The notes beneath the pieces were generated by a model. That model saw only the letters and a list, made by a program, of their open reading frames with translations, had not been told where the DNA came from and did no database searches. A DNA stretch of 64,000 nt. Origin: Ophiobolus disseminans (taxonomy: Eukaryota > Ascomycota > Dothideomycetes > Pleosporales > Phaeosphaeriaceae). The stretch covers positions 1,118,154 to 1,182,153 of the forward strand of contig MU006227.1 of the NCBI GenBank assembly GCA_010093685.1, read 5' to 3'. A program made the position numbers and the translations under genes. This document shows positions 11,445 to 22,200 of this stretch, one piece after another; position 1 is the stretch's first letter; every line of letters begins with the position of its first letter.

Positions 11445-12463
11445 ATGCCACCCAGAGACTTGCGTGCGCTTGCTCAAGAGCACCACGAGAAAGCTAGAGC
11501 ATCTGCTAGCACTAGCGATTCTCCTCCGATTCCACATGCTACTTTCGACTTCTTAGGCCTTTCAGCTGAGCTCCGCAACATGGTGTACGACGTACTATGG
11601 AAAGACATAAATCGTATTTCCATCTACTATGCTCGCTCGGGTGTCATCGCGTACTATGACGGGACAGTAGTTGACGAGACTGAACTGACCACCGAAGCCG
11701 CGATACGACACAGGGACAAAAATAGAACATGGCCTCCAGAGAACGGTTCTGGGCTACCCCGATGGCTCCTGGCAAACAAGAAAATGCATGGGGAAGCCCT
11801 GGAGCAGTTCCGTCTCGAAGCGCATTGGAACATGTAGTCGTTGGTACCTTATGATTTGAGGGAATGGATGACTCATTTCATAACCTCAAATTCTATGATC
11901 ATGAACATAAGGTATGCGAGATCGCTATCCTTGCACCGTCTGGTGCTTGACATGGAAGAGGACAGAGCCTCCAGAGTCTGGTTCAGATACAATAGCGTCA
12001 TGTCATTCGATCTCCGCAAAGATTACCCCCGCTGGGCTTCCTGCTTGATCGATGCATTGGGCCGAAGTCCAGATCTCCGAACCCTTAAGCTCGATGCAGC
12101 CTTCCCATGCATGAGCACCTTTCATCGGAACGAGGGGATGCGTTTTATTGGCAAGCCCTTGCATGTGGAAGGGCAATTACCATGGTCTTGCGCTGTCTAA
12201 TCAAAACTTGCAAAGAGTTGCGGAGGCCCGAAGTCGATTTGCTTAATACTGAGCACAAGACACATTTCGAGGAGATACTTGATCAAGAGTTCCTCCAACA
12301 TGTCTCGTGCAGTTGCAAGGCCGCGATGGGTAATAATGTGGTGGAGACAAGAACTTCAACACCGAGTCCTATATACAGCAGCGTTAGGAATGGCGAAATT
12401 ATCTCGAACAAGCCGCTGCTGGACTGGAAGTTGGTGTACACACGTGAAGAATCGGGAAAGTAA
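11445..12463 (+). pseudogene. decayed 2EXR-type gene (in-frame stop plus frameshift)
   Basis: The N-terminal 130 codons carry the 2EXR signature (FDFLGLSAELRNMVYDVLW; later LLANKKMHGEALEQF). Homology-like sequence continues in the same frame after a TAG at 11835-11837 (LREWMTHFITSNSMIMNIRY, then ARSLSLHRLVLDMEEDR). It then leaves frame between about 12107 and 12200 and continues in another frame (ACGRAITMVLRCLIKTCKEL) to a stop at 12461-12463. No consensus donor/acceptor pair explains either break. The TAG could derive from CAG by one C-to-T change. Either a pseudogene with at least two lesions or, less likely, a gene with sequencing errors. It lies 0.8 kb from an intact relative at 9743. Confidence 0.62.
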
Positions 12464-13063
12464 CCATAGAAAGAGACGAGAGGCGCTCAGGTGTCGATGA
12501 GTATGAGATAAAAATGAAATAAATTAAAGAGTACTTTCATACATTATACTGCGCAATGTAACGATATCTTATCACTGCTATTATTGCTTCGATGTGCACA
12601 AGAAAGTGAGATGGTGGAAGGAGGCACAGTCCATCCCTTCCAACTTCCAACGCTGCCTCGGCGAACCAGCATTCAGCCTCACGACGCACCAACGCCCTTT
12701 AAATCTCCGCGCCACAAGCGCAATTCCCAACCATGTTTCCACCGATCCTCGCTCCTCCGGATGTCCCTGTTCCCTTTGTTCTGGCCAATCCGGTGTCATA
12801 GTTCTTGCATTACCGCCGGATCGCAACTTTATCCGATGCAAGCACCGCACCCCCGCATGTTCAGCGCTTGCGCCGGATCGTCATCGCAGAAATAGCAACC
12901 TCAGCCCTCGACGGCGCTTATTACGGCGTAGCAAGAGTCGTGGATTTATAAGGTGAAGCAAGGTACCTGTATGACCCAGACATTCACGCAGGCAGTGCTA
13001 CCATTTCTTCATACACATTTCCTTGCCAGTTCTTCTAAATTCAACACCAACGTACTCTTCATC
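12464..13063. other. intergenic, promoter of secreted-protein gene
   Basis: No gene recognised. AT-rich at 12500-12580; GC-richer overlapping ORFs at 12590-12950 lack motifs. Confidence 0.4.
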
Positions 13064-13676
13064 ATGCATAACGCGCTGGTCGTACTTCTTTCCTCTTTCT
13101 TCTTCGCTTCGTCGACTACAGCGCTGTACTTTCCTCAATTTCGCCTCTTTTCGGCTTCGAAGACGGCACAGCACGATATCTCGGATAAATGCACATTCAC
13201 GCTGTGGCATAAGCAACTATGCTCCGCTGGAAAGAAAACGAATTATATCCAGATGTTCGAGATCGAAGATCACACCAACGATATCATCGTCGACATCGCG
13301 GCACTACGTCCGGCATCTGCGCATAACAGCTACACCAAGATCGGACCCAACCGTGCTTTTGCCGTCAGGAGACTGTTGGATGATAAGAGCCTTGTCATAG
13401 GGGGCTCGGAGGTTGAAGACGATGAAGTGTTGTTCAACTTTGATGGCACTGTGTTTACTAGCGATGGATCGAAGAACAGCGAAGAGGCGTGGTGCGATGC
13501 TGGGGCTTGGGACAATGAGAATTGGAAGTGTGGTATGGGCTCGAGGGTAATTTAAACACGAATATTGGGTTGAGAGTGGAGCTAACTATCCCCAGCAACG
13601 AAGCCTGCAATGCGCATTCTCATGCGGTGCGATCCAAGAGTTGGAGGAGGATTCTTGGAGCACTGAACTTCGTTGA
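13064..13676 (+). CDS. small secreted cysteine-containing protein (effector-like)
   Basis: No enzyme family recognised. Exons 13064-13546 and 13596-13676 (intron GTAATT...CTAAC...CCCAG) give 187 aa. I chose ATG 13064 because it places a signal peptide at the very N-terminus (MHNALVVLLSSFFFASSTTA); the open frame extends upstream without signal-peptide logic. The mature protein has six cysteines: CTF...QLC, AWC, WKC, then QC and SCG in the short second exon. An even number is consistent with three disulfides. Without the splice the frame stops after GSRVI and loses the last two cysteines. The body (IQMFEIEDHTNDIIVDIAAL) looks like a globular secreted domain found repeatedly in plant-associated Dothideomycetes (my recollection of the pattern, not a search). 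Could be an effector or a common extracellular protein. Confidence 0.7.
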
Positions 13677-14850
13677 ACGCCTGCAGGTGGTCAAGTAGGG
13701 GATGCCTGACCAAACGTTATCACGAGCAGGATCGGCCAAGGTTGATTCATACACGCCGCTTTCCATCCCTCTTTACCGCGCCGCATGCGTCGGAGTCCGA
13801 GATGGACGATCGACGTTGGCGCCAACTGGGACGTATGGGGCTAAAATACTGCGAGAGAGCTGCTGAAAACACCAAATCAAATTCGTTGTACATATACCAA
13901 GGGCCGAAGAGTCCGTTAAATAGCAACATGGGTTATATGCTTGTTCATCATAGTCGTCTTCGGCACTTGGACGTCCTCGATTAGTCCTCAACATGTTTCA
14001 GTTCATCTTACCATGCTACCTAAGCATGGCATGAGTGCGCAATGGGGCATTTGGTCAGTCATCTGGGCAGCGGGTACCTACATCTCTCGCCTACGCGTTA
14101 CGTGTGATTCTGCAGTATGTCATGCCGCGCCTCTAAAAGTCTCCCCCGAAATATACGCAACACTATCACGATATCGCTCATCGTCGCAAATCACTGTAGG
14201 AATATCCAGCCCTCACCATCACCCCGAATTGCAAATTACCGTCCACAGCACCATCTACCCGTACCTAAAGCGTCGTCACCACCGTCATCATAGCACCAAC
14301 AATGGTCATTAATACCAGCCTCGCGTTATCTACGCCACCAGAAACATGTTGCGTTTCAACGTCCGCGTGGGGTAATTTCCAATCGTTTCGAGGGGGCGCA
14401 CCAATGAAAGTGGAGTGTGGGGGCTAAGACGCGGCCTTGGGAGATTAAGTGTTTCGTTTCGTGTTGGTGCTAGTGCTGGCGGCTGGGGATCGGGTTGTAT
14501 GTCTTGGTAACCATGGCTGGATGAGGCTTGAGGTGTCCTGTATATCCTCGGTACAGTTTACAAGTGTGCTTTGAGGTTCTGGGAGGGAGTGAGGATAGAC
14601 AGGATCTGGTATGTGGTTTGTGAACTGGTTAGAAGGCCTAGTAGCTTCAAGTAACTTTGACAAGACTCGCACGTTTGAAAGCAAGGTTTTGCGTCAATAG
14701 GAGGAAAAGTCGTGATTATCATTCACTAAAGCGTGATCGTAAAGTACCCAATACCCCAAGCTAAAAAACATGATACCATGCTGATGCCAACTCCCCAACT
14801 CCTCAAATTAACCACCCATTGCAAATCTGCCGTACCCAAGTAGCACCCAC
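13677..14850. other. intergenic, no gene recognised
   Basis: 1.2 kb between convergent genes. The ORFs (13673-13984, 13941-14312 plus; 14445-14684 minus) have no motifs. Probably 3' UTRs and spacer. Confidence 0.4.
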
Positions 14851-15511
14851 CTAATGCCAGCCCTGGTTGCTGTGCTTGGGCTTCTTGTGCTTGTCCTCAA
14901 GCTTCGAACCCGTGAATGCACCCGCAAGCGCACCCATAATGCCGTGGCCACCGAGCTTGTTGCCTGCAAAGTATCCCGCTGCACCGCCGCCCAGAGCGCC
15001 CATCAAGCCTCGATCGCCCTCGGCTTGTGCGTTTGGATCGGTGTTGCCGTATGGCTGCTGGCCAGGCTGTCCGTATGCGTTTGGCGCTTGGTGACCTTGC
15101 GGGTACTGGTCGGCTTGGTAAGCACCCTGCTGAGGGAACTGGTTCTGTGGTTGGGAACCGGGGTACGCTCCTCCTTGTTGTTGGTTGTATTGCCTGCGGA
15201 TATGTGTTAGACACGTTTCTCCAAGTTTGACTCCGTATAATTTTGACTCACCCTTGCTGCTGATCGTACGGTGTTACTTGCTGGCCATGCTGAAACCCTC
15301 CGTGGGCCGGCGCGCCATATTGCTGGTTATATCCTTGCTGCTGCTCGCCATAGTAGCCTTGCGATTGTTGCGGAGGCGCGTATCCGGGCTGTTGGTAACC
15401 ACCCTGATCGTAGGTTTGCTGCGGAGGATATTGCTGCTGAGGATAACCTTGCGAGGCCGGTGGGTACTGGTTGTACTGGTTATTGTTGTATTGATCGTAT
15501 GGTCCTGACAT
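14851..15511 (-). CDS. Q/Y/P-rich protein with C-terminal glycine zipper
   Basis: Two exons on the minus strand, 15511-15252 and 15193-14851, with a GTGAGT donor and an intron of 58 nt, give 200 aa. The first 150 residues are a low-complexity, prion-like tract of Q, Y, P and G (SGPYDQYNNNQYNQYPPAS). The C-terminus has a small-residue zipper (GLMGALGGGAAGYFAGNKLG, then HGIMGALAGAFTGSKLEDK) with GxxxG spacing and a basic end, KHKKPKHSNQGWH. Glycine-zipper proteins of this layout are widespread in filamentous fungi and thought to be membrane- or envelope-associated, sometimes stress- or conidiation-linked; no specific role can be assigned. Confidence 0.78.
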
Positions 15512-17019
15512 GGTGTTCGTGTTGAAGTTCTAGGGTTGTGGCGAAGAAAGTGGTGTTGTGTGAGTAGAGGGGTGGTTGAGTGAGGGGCTCGGAAGACAAG
15601 GATGACGTTGGCGGAAGGTGTGAAGCGTAGAGTGATGGCAAGAACTCAACGAGGCACACAACGGACTTATAAACTTCACGCACCGAGTACAGTACACTAA
15701 TCCAACCTGATGACCGACCTTTTCGACCGCTTCTTGGGAGCTTAGAGGGGCGGTGCAAACCAACGAATGTTCGGGCTGTTACTCAGCCTCACCAGCCATT
15801 CAGAGTACGCAACCACAGGTTCGTCGGCACGCCGGGTATGACGGCCGTTTAGAGCATGGCGACTTCGGCAATACCGTAGACGCGAACTCGTCAGCCCTGC
15901 TGATGTAATTAACTCTGGCGGCCGTCGGCTGTACCTTCGAAAATCAATGCAATCAACCTCGCGATTCAGTGCAGGCCTCCGGTGAAGGCCTGGCTTCAGG
16001 TGGGTCCCCGAGGTTTGCATTCTCGCACGCCTCATGTGAATCAGGAAACAAACCTTCCGCCCTCGGGCGAAACATGTTGTGCTTCTCGTCGTCGAGGCAT
16101 GGGGCACTGGCGCCTCGGCCGGATCCTCGCCCGCGTCGTCAACATCCGAAGCCGCCGAGAAGGAGAGTGGATGCGGCCAAGAGGCGCAGCACCAAACTGT
16201 GTGGCGCATTCGTCATTTCCGCAGTTTGTTCCACGACCACAACAAGGTACTTCCTGCGCAATCTCCTTTCTCGCAGTATGCGGGGAATGCTGATGGGTAT
16301 GCAGCAAAGCACAATGTTCCACGACATCGGATAGATGCTTCAGTGGGCAGATTGTCGCAAAGCAGTTCATGGTCTCACGATGCTCTCCTGTGGCTGCTGA
16401 TCGCCCCCTGTGCTAACCAATGCGGATGCTGAAACGTGACCACGACGTCTGAGACAATTCCAACACACGCGCTCGCACTCTAATCCACAATTTGACACCA
16501 TTGTCCAAACCTTGTTACCACTTCAGGAAGTATTAGGCTCTGGGAGGACAGCAAAATGTCCTCGATGCAGTTACTTGAACGTCGGCGAGGGATGCTAAAT
16601 GTGCCAGTTCACTCGGTAGCATCTCGCCTCGTTCCTCAAACTGACATGGGACCAGGAGCGACTCACCACTAGCGTCGTCAATGCGGCTTCTCAAATGCAC
16701 CATCCCTCTCACAATTGCATGAACATGTCTCGTCCAGAGCGTTCGCCCAGCCTTTTGCTGTGCCTCTAACAACGTGCTTCCTTCCTTTCTGTCCTTCGTT
16801 CTGCAGCGGGCTGCTGTTCCTAATACTTCATTCTTTTGTTCGCCGACAACGTTCCTTTCTGGCTACTTGGGTCACGGTCCTGGCAGGCTTGGACCATTTT
16901 TTGCTTTGGGTTTGGGTTTAGCATCGCTGGACGACTTGATGTATCTTGGTGGAGCAATTGAGCGGCCGCAGGACTGAGAGGGGTCCACCCTATTGTACAC
17001 GATCGATTATCTGGAAGCA
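15512..17019. other. 1.5-kb divergent intergenic region
   Basis: Shared upstream region of the 15511 (minus) and 17020 (plus) genes. ORFs up to 155 codons overlap in several frames at 15740-16430 but show no recognisable domains. Probably promoters and long 5' UTRs. Confidence 0.4.
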
Positions 17020-18665
17020 ATGCCTGCCCCATGGCGCCGCGGAAGACAGGACCGGGTGGACTATGTCATTGTGGAAAGAGATGGCGTCGACGGTGAAATC
17101 CAATCATCGGGTATTGAGATCGAAAAACCAAGACCGACTATCAGACGAATTCTCCGACGCTCATACACGAAACGACAAATGCCGGCCCCAACAGAGATCG
17201 ATTATGACAGCGACGATGACGACGAACGGACAACAAGTGCAGTACGTCCCTTGACGATACCAAGCGCGACACCATCTGGACCTCCACCCGTAAGGTCTTG
17301 GCACAGTGAAGACCGTGATCGTGGCTAACAAGTCCAGCTCCTATTCACGATGTCAATTCCTGGCAACAAACCAACGAGCGGTGCTTTCGCAGGGAAGGGT
17401 CCGACGGCAACGGAGGCCGCGTCTTTACAGCCACCACAGACTAAGTCAGATCATGAGCGCGATGGACGAATCTCTCAGACAACGGAACATCTGCTTATTG
17501 CTGCTGGCTCAATCGGTAAGAGAAGAAATAATCGCTTAGTGGTATGCGCTGACAAACTCAGGTGCTACTATTATCATTGTAATGATCGTCCTGGCTCTGT
17601 ACACCATGCGAAAGCGTGGTTTGACCCTCACGGATGTCATCAGGAGCGGCAAAAACACGGTGAGACGACGAGGCGGCGGTCCTCCACCGCCTCCAAAATT
17701 CGGCATGGACAACAAGCAACCTTACGACGAGGGTTACGGGTATGCTGGAAAAGATGGATATCCCCAACGCGCTGCAACAGCCTCCCGATCTGGTTCACTC
17801 ACAACACAAACACCACTGCAACCTCTTGGCCGAAGTGACAGGTACGTAGACACACATCAGCGAGTATTCTCCTGGCTAACGATTCAACAGCTTCAAGCAA
17901 ACCGTTCTCGAAAGAAACGACTCCCTCAACAACCGCAGCTTCCTCCTCAACGACCCCCCCTCCCGCCAAAACTCCGACCGCAGAGCCAACAGCTTGACCC
18001 CCTCCTCCCCCATCCTCCCCATCCAAGAAACCCGCCGCAGCGCCTCAACCCGCAACACCCGCTCCCTCACCAGCTCCGCTGAAGAAGCCCTCCGCTTCCC
18101 CTCACCCCCGGACTCACGCCCCCAATCCGCCCTCCCCGCGCCCCCCACCTTCCGCCAATTCCTCTCCAACCGGCCGTCCATCTCGCAGCGCCCCGGCCCC
18201 GGCGCAGGCATGATGAGCCGCTTCAGCTGGACAAATTCCAACGCCCCGCAAACACCGCACGACGCCTCGCGCGACACCGCCATCGGCGCCACCCCGCAAG
18301 CATCGCGAGATTCGTTCATGACGTCCCGCTCCTCGGTGCCGCGCTTCCGCACCATCGATTCCTGGGTAAATCAGCAGTCCAACCGCGTCGAGGAGCAGCG
18401 GCTTAAACAGACGTTTCGCATGACGACGTCTACAACGGCGAGTAGTGCTGATGATGTGGATACTGTGCCCGAGATGCCTGCTGTGCCAAAGGATCTCAAG
18501 ATCTCGAGTGGCCTTGCCGGAAAGGATATCAGGCATCAGCGCCACGATACGATTGAGACGGCGCCGATATTTAAACAGCATCCGGGCACGGAGGTCAGGT
18601 TTAGTACGAGGAGTATGGTGCCGAGTGAGGTGTTGGATTTGGGGAGGAGGAATGTTGCGCTGTGA
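17020..18665 (+). CDS. single-pass membrane protein with long Ser/Pro-rich cytoplasmic tail
   Basis: Four exons, 17020-17289, 17338-17515, 17562-17841 and 17891-18665, each joining in phase, give 500 aa. The N-terminal 90 residues are charged (EIDYDSDDDDERT). A conserved-looking block TEHLLIAAGSIGATIIIVMI leads straight into the only transmembrane helix (IIIVMIVLALYTM), followed by the positive stop-transfer sequence RKRG. The rest is a disordered Ser/Pro/Arg-rich tail with FRQFLSNRP and SRFSWTNSNAP. Proteins with the TEHLLIAAGSIG-type helix occur across Pezizomycotina without a known function. ATG 17020 is the first in-frame ATG; an upstream TTG at 16993 is ignored. The topology (long C-terminus inside) is inferred from charge. 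Confidence 0.78.
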
Positions 18666-19254
18666 CGTGGTGTAGGCTTATGTGTATGTGTGTGTTACCC
18701 TCTTTTCTTTTAGTAGTGCTGCGACTATTAGGCGATGTCTATGTGTTTGTGTGTGTGTGTTGTTTGCATTTTCAGCATAGGGTCTGGAGTGGCCGTGGCG
18801 AGATGCATGATACGATGCATGTACTCTCTATAGTCAGCGAACTTGTATATTGTTCCGCACTGTCCTTGCTTCCTTTGCATCAAAGTAGTTAATACCAACA
18901 TCTGAACGATTCGTTCTACTTTCTGTGTTGGTGCAAGTGCCGTGATTCTTCGCTTTGACGTTCAGAGGGCTGAAACGCACTCCACACAAGAGTCGTTTAT
19001 GCAATGCAACGACGTCTAGTCCTTTGCGATGGGGTAAGCAAAGCACGGGAGTCTGGAACTGTTGCTGACACGATAATTTGGTCAGCAGAGCTATGGTTGT
19101 GTTGACGTGCGGAATCGGATGTTGGAATGCGTGTAAATTGCTTGTATATACAGTGCTATACTGGCTGTCTTATATGTGTTGGTGTGACAAAATGCACATA
19201 CTCCTTGTAAATGCAGTACAAACTCCATCCCAAATGCCCATCATATGTATCGTG
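18666..19254. other. convergent 3' region
   Basis: 3' flanks of the membrane-protein gene and ELG1. T/G-rich with short TG runs near 18680-18760; nothing coding recognised. Confidence 0.4.
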
Positions 19255-22200
19255 CTACTCATCCTCCGCTCCATGCATAATGATATCTTGACTCCCGGGA
19301 AGGCTATCCTGCGTGCCCGTCGCACTGCCCGTTCCCTCGCCGACTTCGTCTTCGTCGCTGCGCCAACCCATGCCCGTCCAGTCTTTCCCGGCAGTTGCCA
19401 TGACGAGTTCAAAGTTGAGTCCGTTACCAAACCACCTATCGCGGCGCTTGGTCTCTCTCACGCCGCCTTCGAGTGCTACTCGACTTGCTCTCGTGGTTCG
19501 GGCTCGCTTGCCAGTGCCACCGCCGCTGAGAAGACTGGACATACGGATGCGTTGTCCTTCGAGGATTTGCTCGTGTGCTACAATGCTTCGCACATAAGGC
19601 GCGAGGTCTAGCGTGATGATGCTGAACGTGCGATCGAAAGAGGATGGTGTGAGGATGAAGGAAGTGCGTTCCGGTAGGGTCTGGTCTGGCAGCGCCGCGA
19701 GGACATCCAAGGCCACTGCAAAGTCTGGTCTCGATAATGTGTCGTCTTTGCTCCTCATCTCCCTGGCTCTGAGAATCGTCCTGGTGTAGTCGCCTTCAGT
19801 CGGCATTGGGCGGCAGTTGTGCGAGGTTTCAACATTGGATAGTGCCGAGAACGCGCGATGCGCAAGCAGATGCGTTTGTATGTACATTGCCGTATCGAAC
19901 TGCAAGAAGTCGAATTGCTGATCGGCCTCGACAAGCGGTGCAGCGAGAGTGTAGTTCAAGCGTGCCTTATCGGTCACTAGGGACGAGGTTGGGTCGATAG
20001 GCTCATTCTGCTTGGACTGGTATGACGGTAGACCAACACGGCAATACACGTCTGCCGCACTCAGCGCCTCTGTAAACGCGTCCAGCTTTGCGAGATTGTT
20101 GGTTTGATCAGATGACGTGGGCTCCGACCATAACGGTTGCGCCTCCCAGTCTGATGGATTGATACCCCAGTCACTCCATACCTCAGTCAAGAGCTCCTCC
20201 TCCTTATCAAATGCAGCATTGCTCCTTGTCTCGAAAATGTTGTGAGACAAATAGCCCATGCCAGACTGATATGTACCCTTACTGGCGACCCTGAGAAAAC
20301 GGCCTTCAGCATCAATGTCTTTGCCTGGTGGCCATCGCTGATACATCCACTCAAGACCGCCTTTCCGGTCGCCAACAGACATCTGGCACCAAAGATCAAG
20401 CTCAGTGATGCTAGCACGCAAATCATAAGATTTTGACCGATAGAGATCATCCACCGCTTGTCGCTCGAGGACGTGGCCTTCTCTGCCCGCAAGGACCAAC
20501 ATGTAGTCGGCAGCAAGATCCACCGCAGATGGCCGTAGTCGTAGAATGGCTGCCAGAGGTAGATCTCGCATCGGTATTTGTCGCTCATCGTTGCATGTGA
20601 TGATAATCGGCCGTTTCGACTGCGCTGCCAGTTTTGTGACCTGCGCCCAGAATTGCTGATCTTCCTCGAAAAGAATATCGGCCTCCTCGAACAAGATCAA
20701 TGACTGTTTCTGTGACTTGCGTGATGCAGTCATCTGAGGGAGCATGGCTTGGGTAGATACCACAGGGGGTTGTTTCGTCTCTCGTAATTTCGATTGTACC
20801 TTTGGCTTAGGCTTTGTAGTGGGGGTAGACTTGAAGAAGCTCATCATCGTGCCTTGCCGTCCACTGTCGATGTCTTGCTGCAATGCTGCGTCGCTTCGCT
20901 CGTTGTCAGTGTCATCAGCTGGCGTGATCTCTTCTTTGGAAGGCGCTTCAGGTCGTTTGTGGTTTACCAAATGGTTTGCAGTCATGTCGCCAACCTTGTC
21001 TTGGATATCCTTGCCTGAACGGCGTGTACTGGAGTTGATCTCGAAGACTTCAAAATCCAACTCTTTCGCAACGGCATACACCGCAGCACTTTTCCCACAC
21101 CCATGTGGTCCGCTAATGAGAACTACGTTATTGTTCCTCGTCCACCGAGGCCGTCGAAACGATTTTGCATGCAACGGAAGCTGTGTACTCGAAAGTTCAA
21201 TCATCTCTTCATCCTCTTCTTCATCAGAAGAAACAATGAAATCATCGACAGCTTTCTTTCGCTTCTTTCTTGGTGGCTTCTTACTATCCGAAGGTTCGAC
21301 CTTTGAAGAGCCTAATCCGCCCCCTACGGCAAGGACTGTCAAGCTCTGTAGCCAATCTTTTAAGACCGTCGCCTCTTTGCCTTCCTGTAGGACCTGTGAA
21401 ACACATTTTGGAGCGTACTTCTGAGTCCACGCCTGTCCTTCGCATCGGCCCTCGTCAAATGGGGTAAGAGTATGCTCGATTTCGTTGAAAAGCGAAGCCA
21501 CGGCCGGATGGAGACCTGGATTATCATGTAAAGAATCTCCGCTGCGGGACGCATGTGTTTGAAGGTGTTTCTTGACTTTCTGCTGGATTTCGATGCCGGT
21601 TGTGAGCAAACGCGAGGGTAGGCGAACGTCCTCCGGAGGGGTAAAGTCAAGTATGGCTCCCCTGGTCGCTATGTGCATGTCTGGAGCGAGATCTTTGGCT
21701 AACCTCGAAATTACATCTTCATCGGCCCTGAGTGAGATGACGCGATTCTTCATTTTCCGGACACGCATTGGAATGACCGTCTGCGTACCCCTTATTGAAG
21801 CACCAAGTACCTCGGGGTCTGAATTGCGAACATGAGCTGTTTCTTTCGTTGGCCACAAGGCTTCAAGTAGCCCTGACTGTTTGGGGGCCCTGCTGCTTCC
21901 CAAAGTCATTCCAAAAGCAGGCATAAGATCAGGAGAGCGATCTCTGCGAGTCTCAGCCCGTAGCTTGCCAGGTGTCACGGCACTCTTTCTTGGTGTAGGC
22001 GGTCGCAGGTCGGTGGTGGGTTTTGTAGAAAAATCCTTCAGCTTTTGACCGGGCTTGCCGGTGAAAAAAGGATGAGTGACCTTCGGAGGCTCAGTCGCTT
22101 TTATGGAGCGCTTATTCGTGGTCCCAGGGCGTTTGGACGTCAACCTGATCCCACTCATGATAGCCTCTATTCTCCCACCGATAGCGTGTTTGCTTGCAGA

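Noticed and set aside
15742..16430. Overlapping ORFs of 100-155 codons on both strands
   Set aside because: Several frames are open together because stops are rare in this GC-rich stretch; none shows motifs.
20744..21424. 226-codon plus-strand ORF inside ELG1
   Set aside because: It is the antisense shadow of the AAA+ region; Ser/Leu-rich with no start context or motif, while the minus strand has clear Walker motifs.
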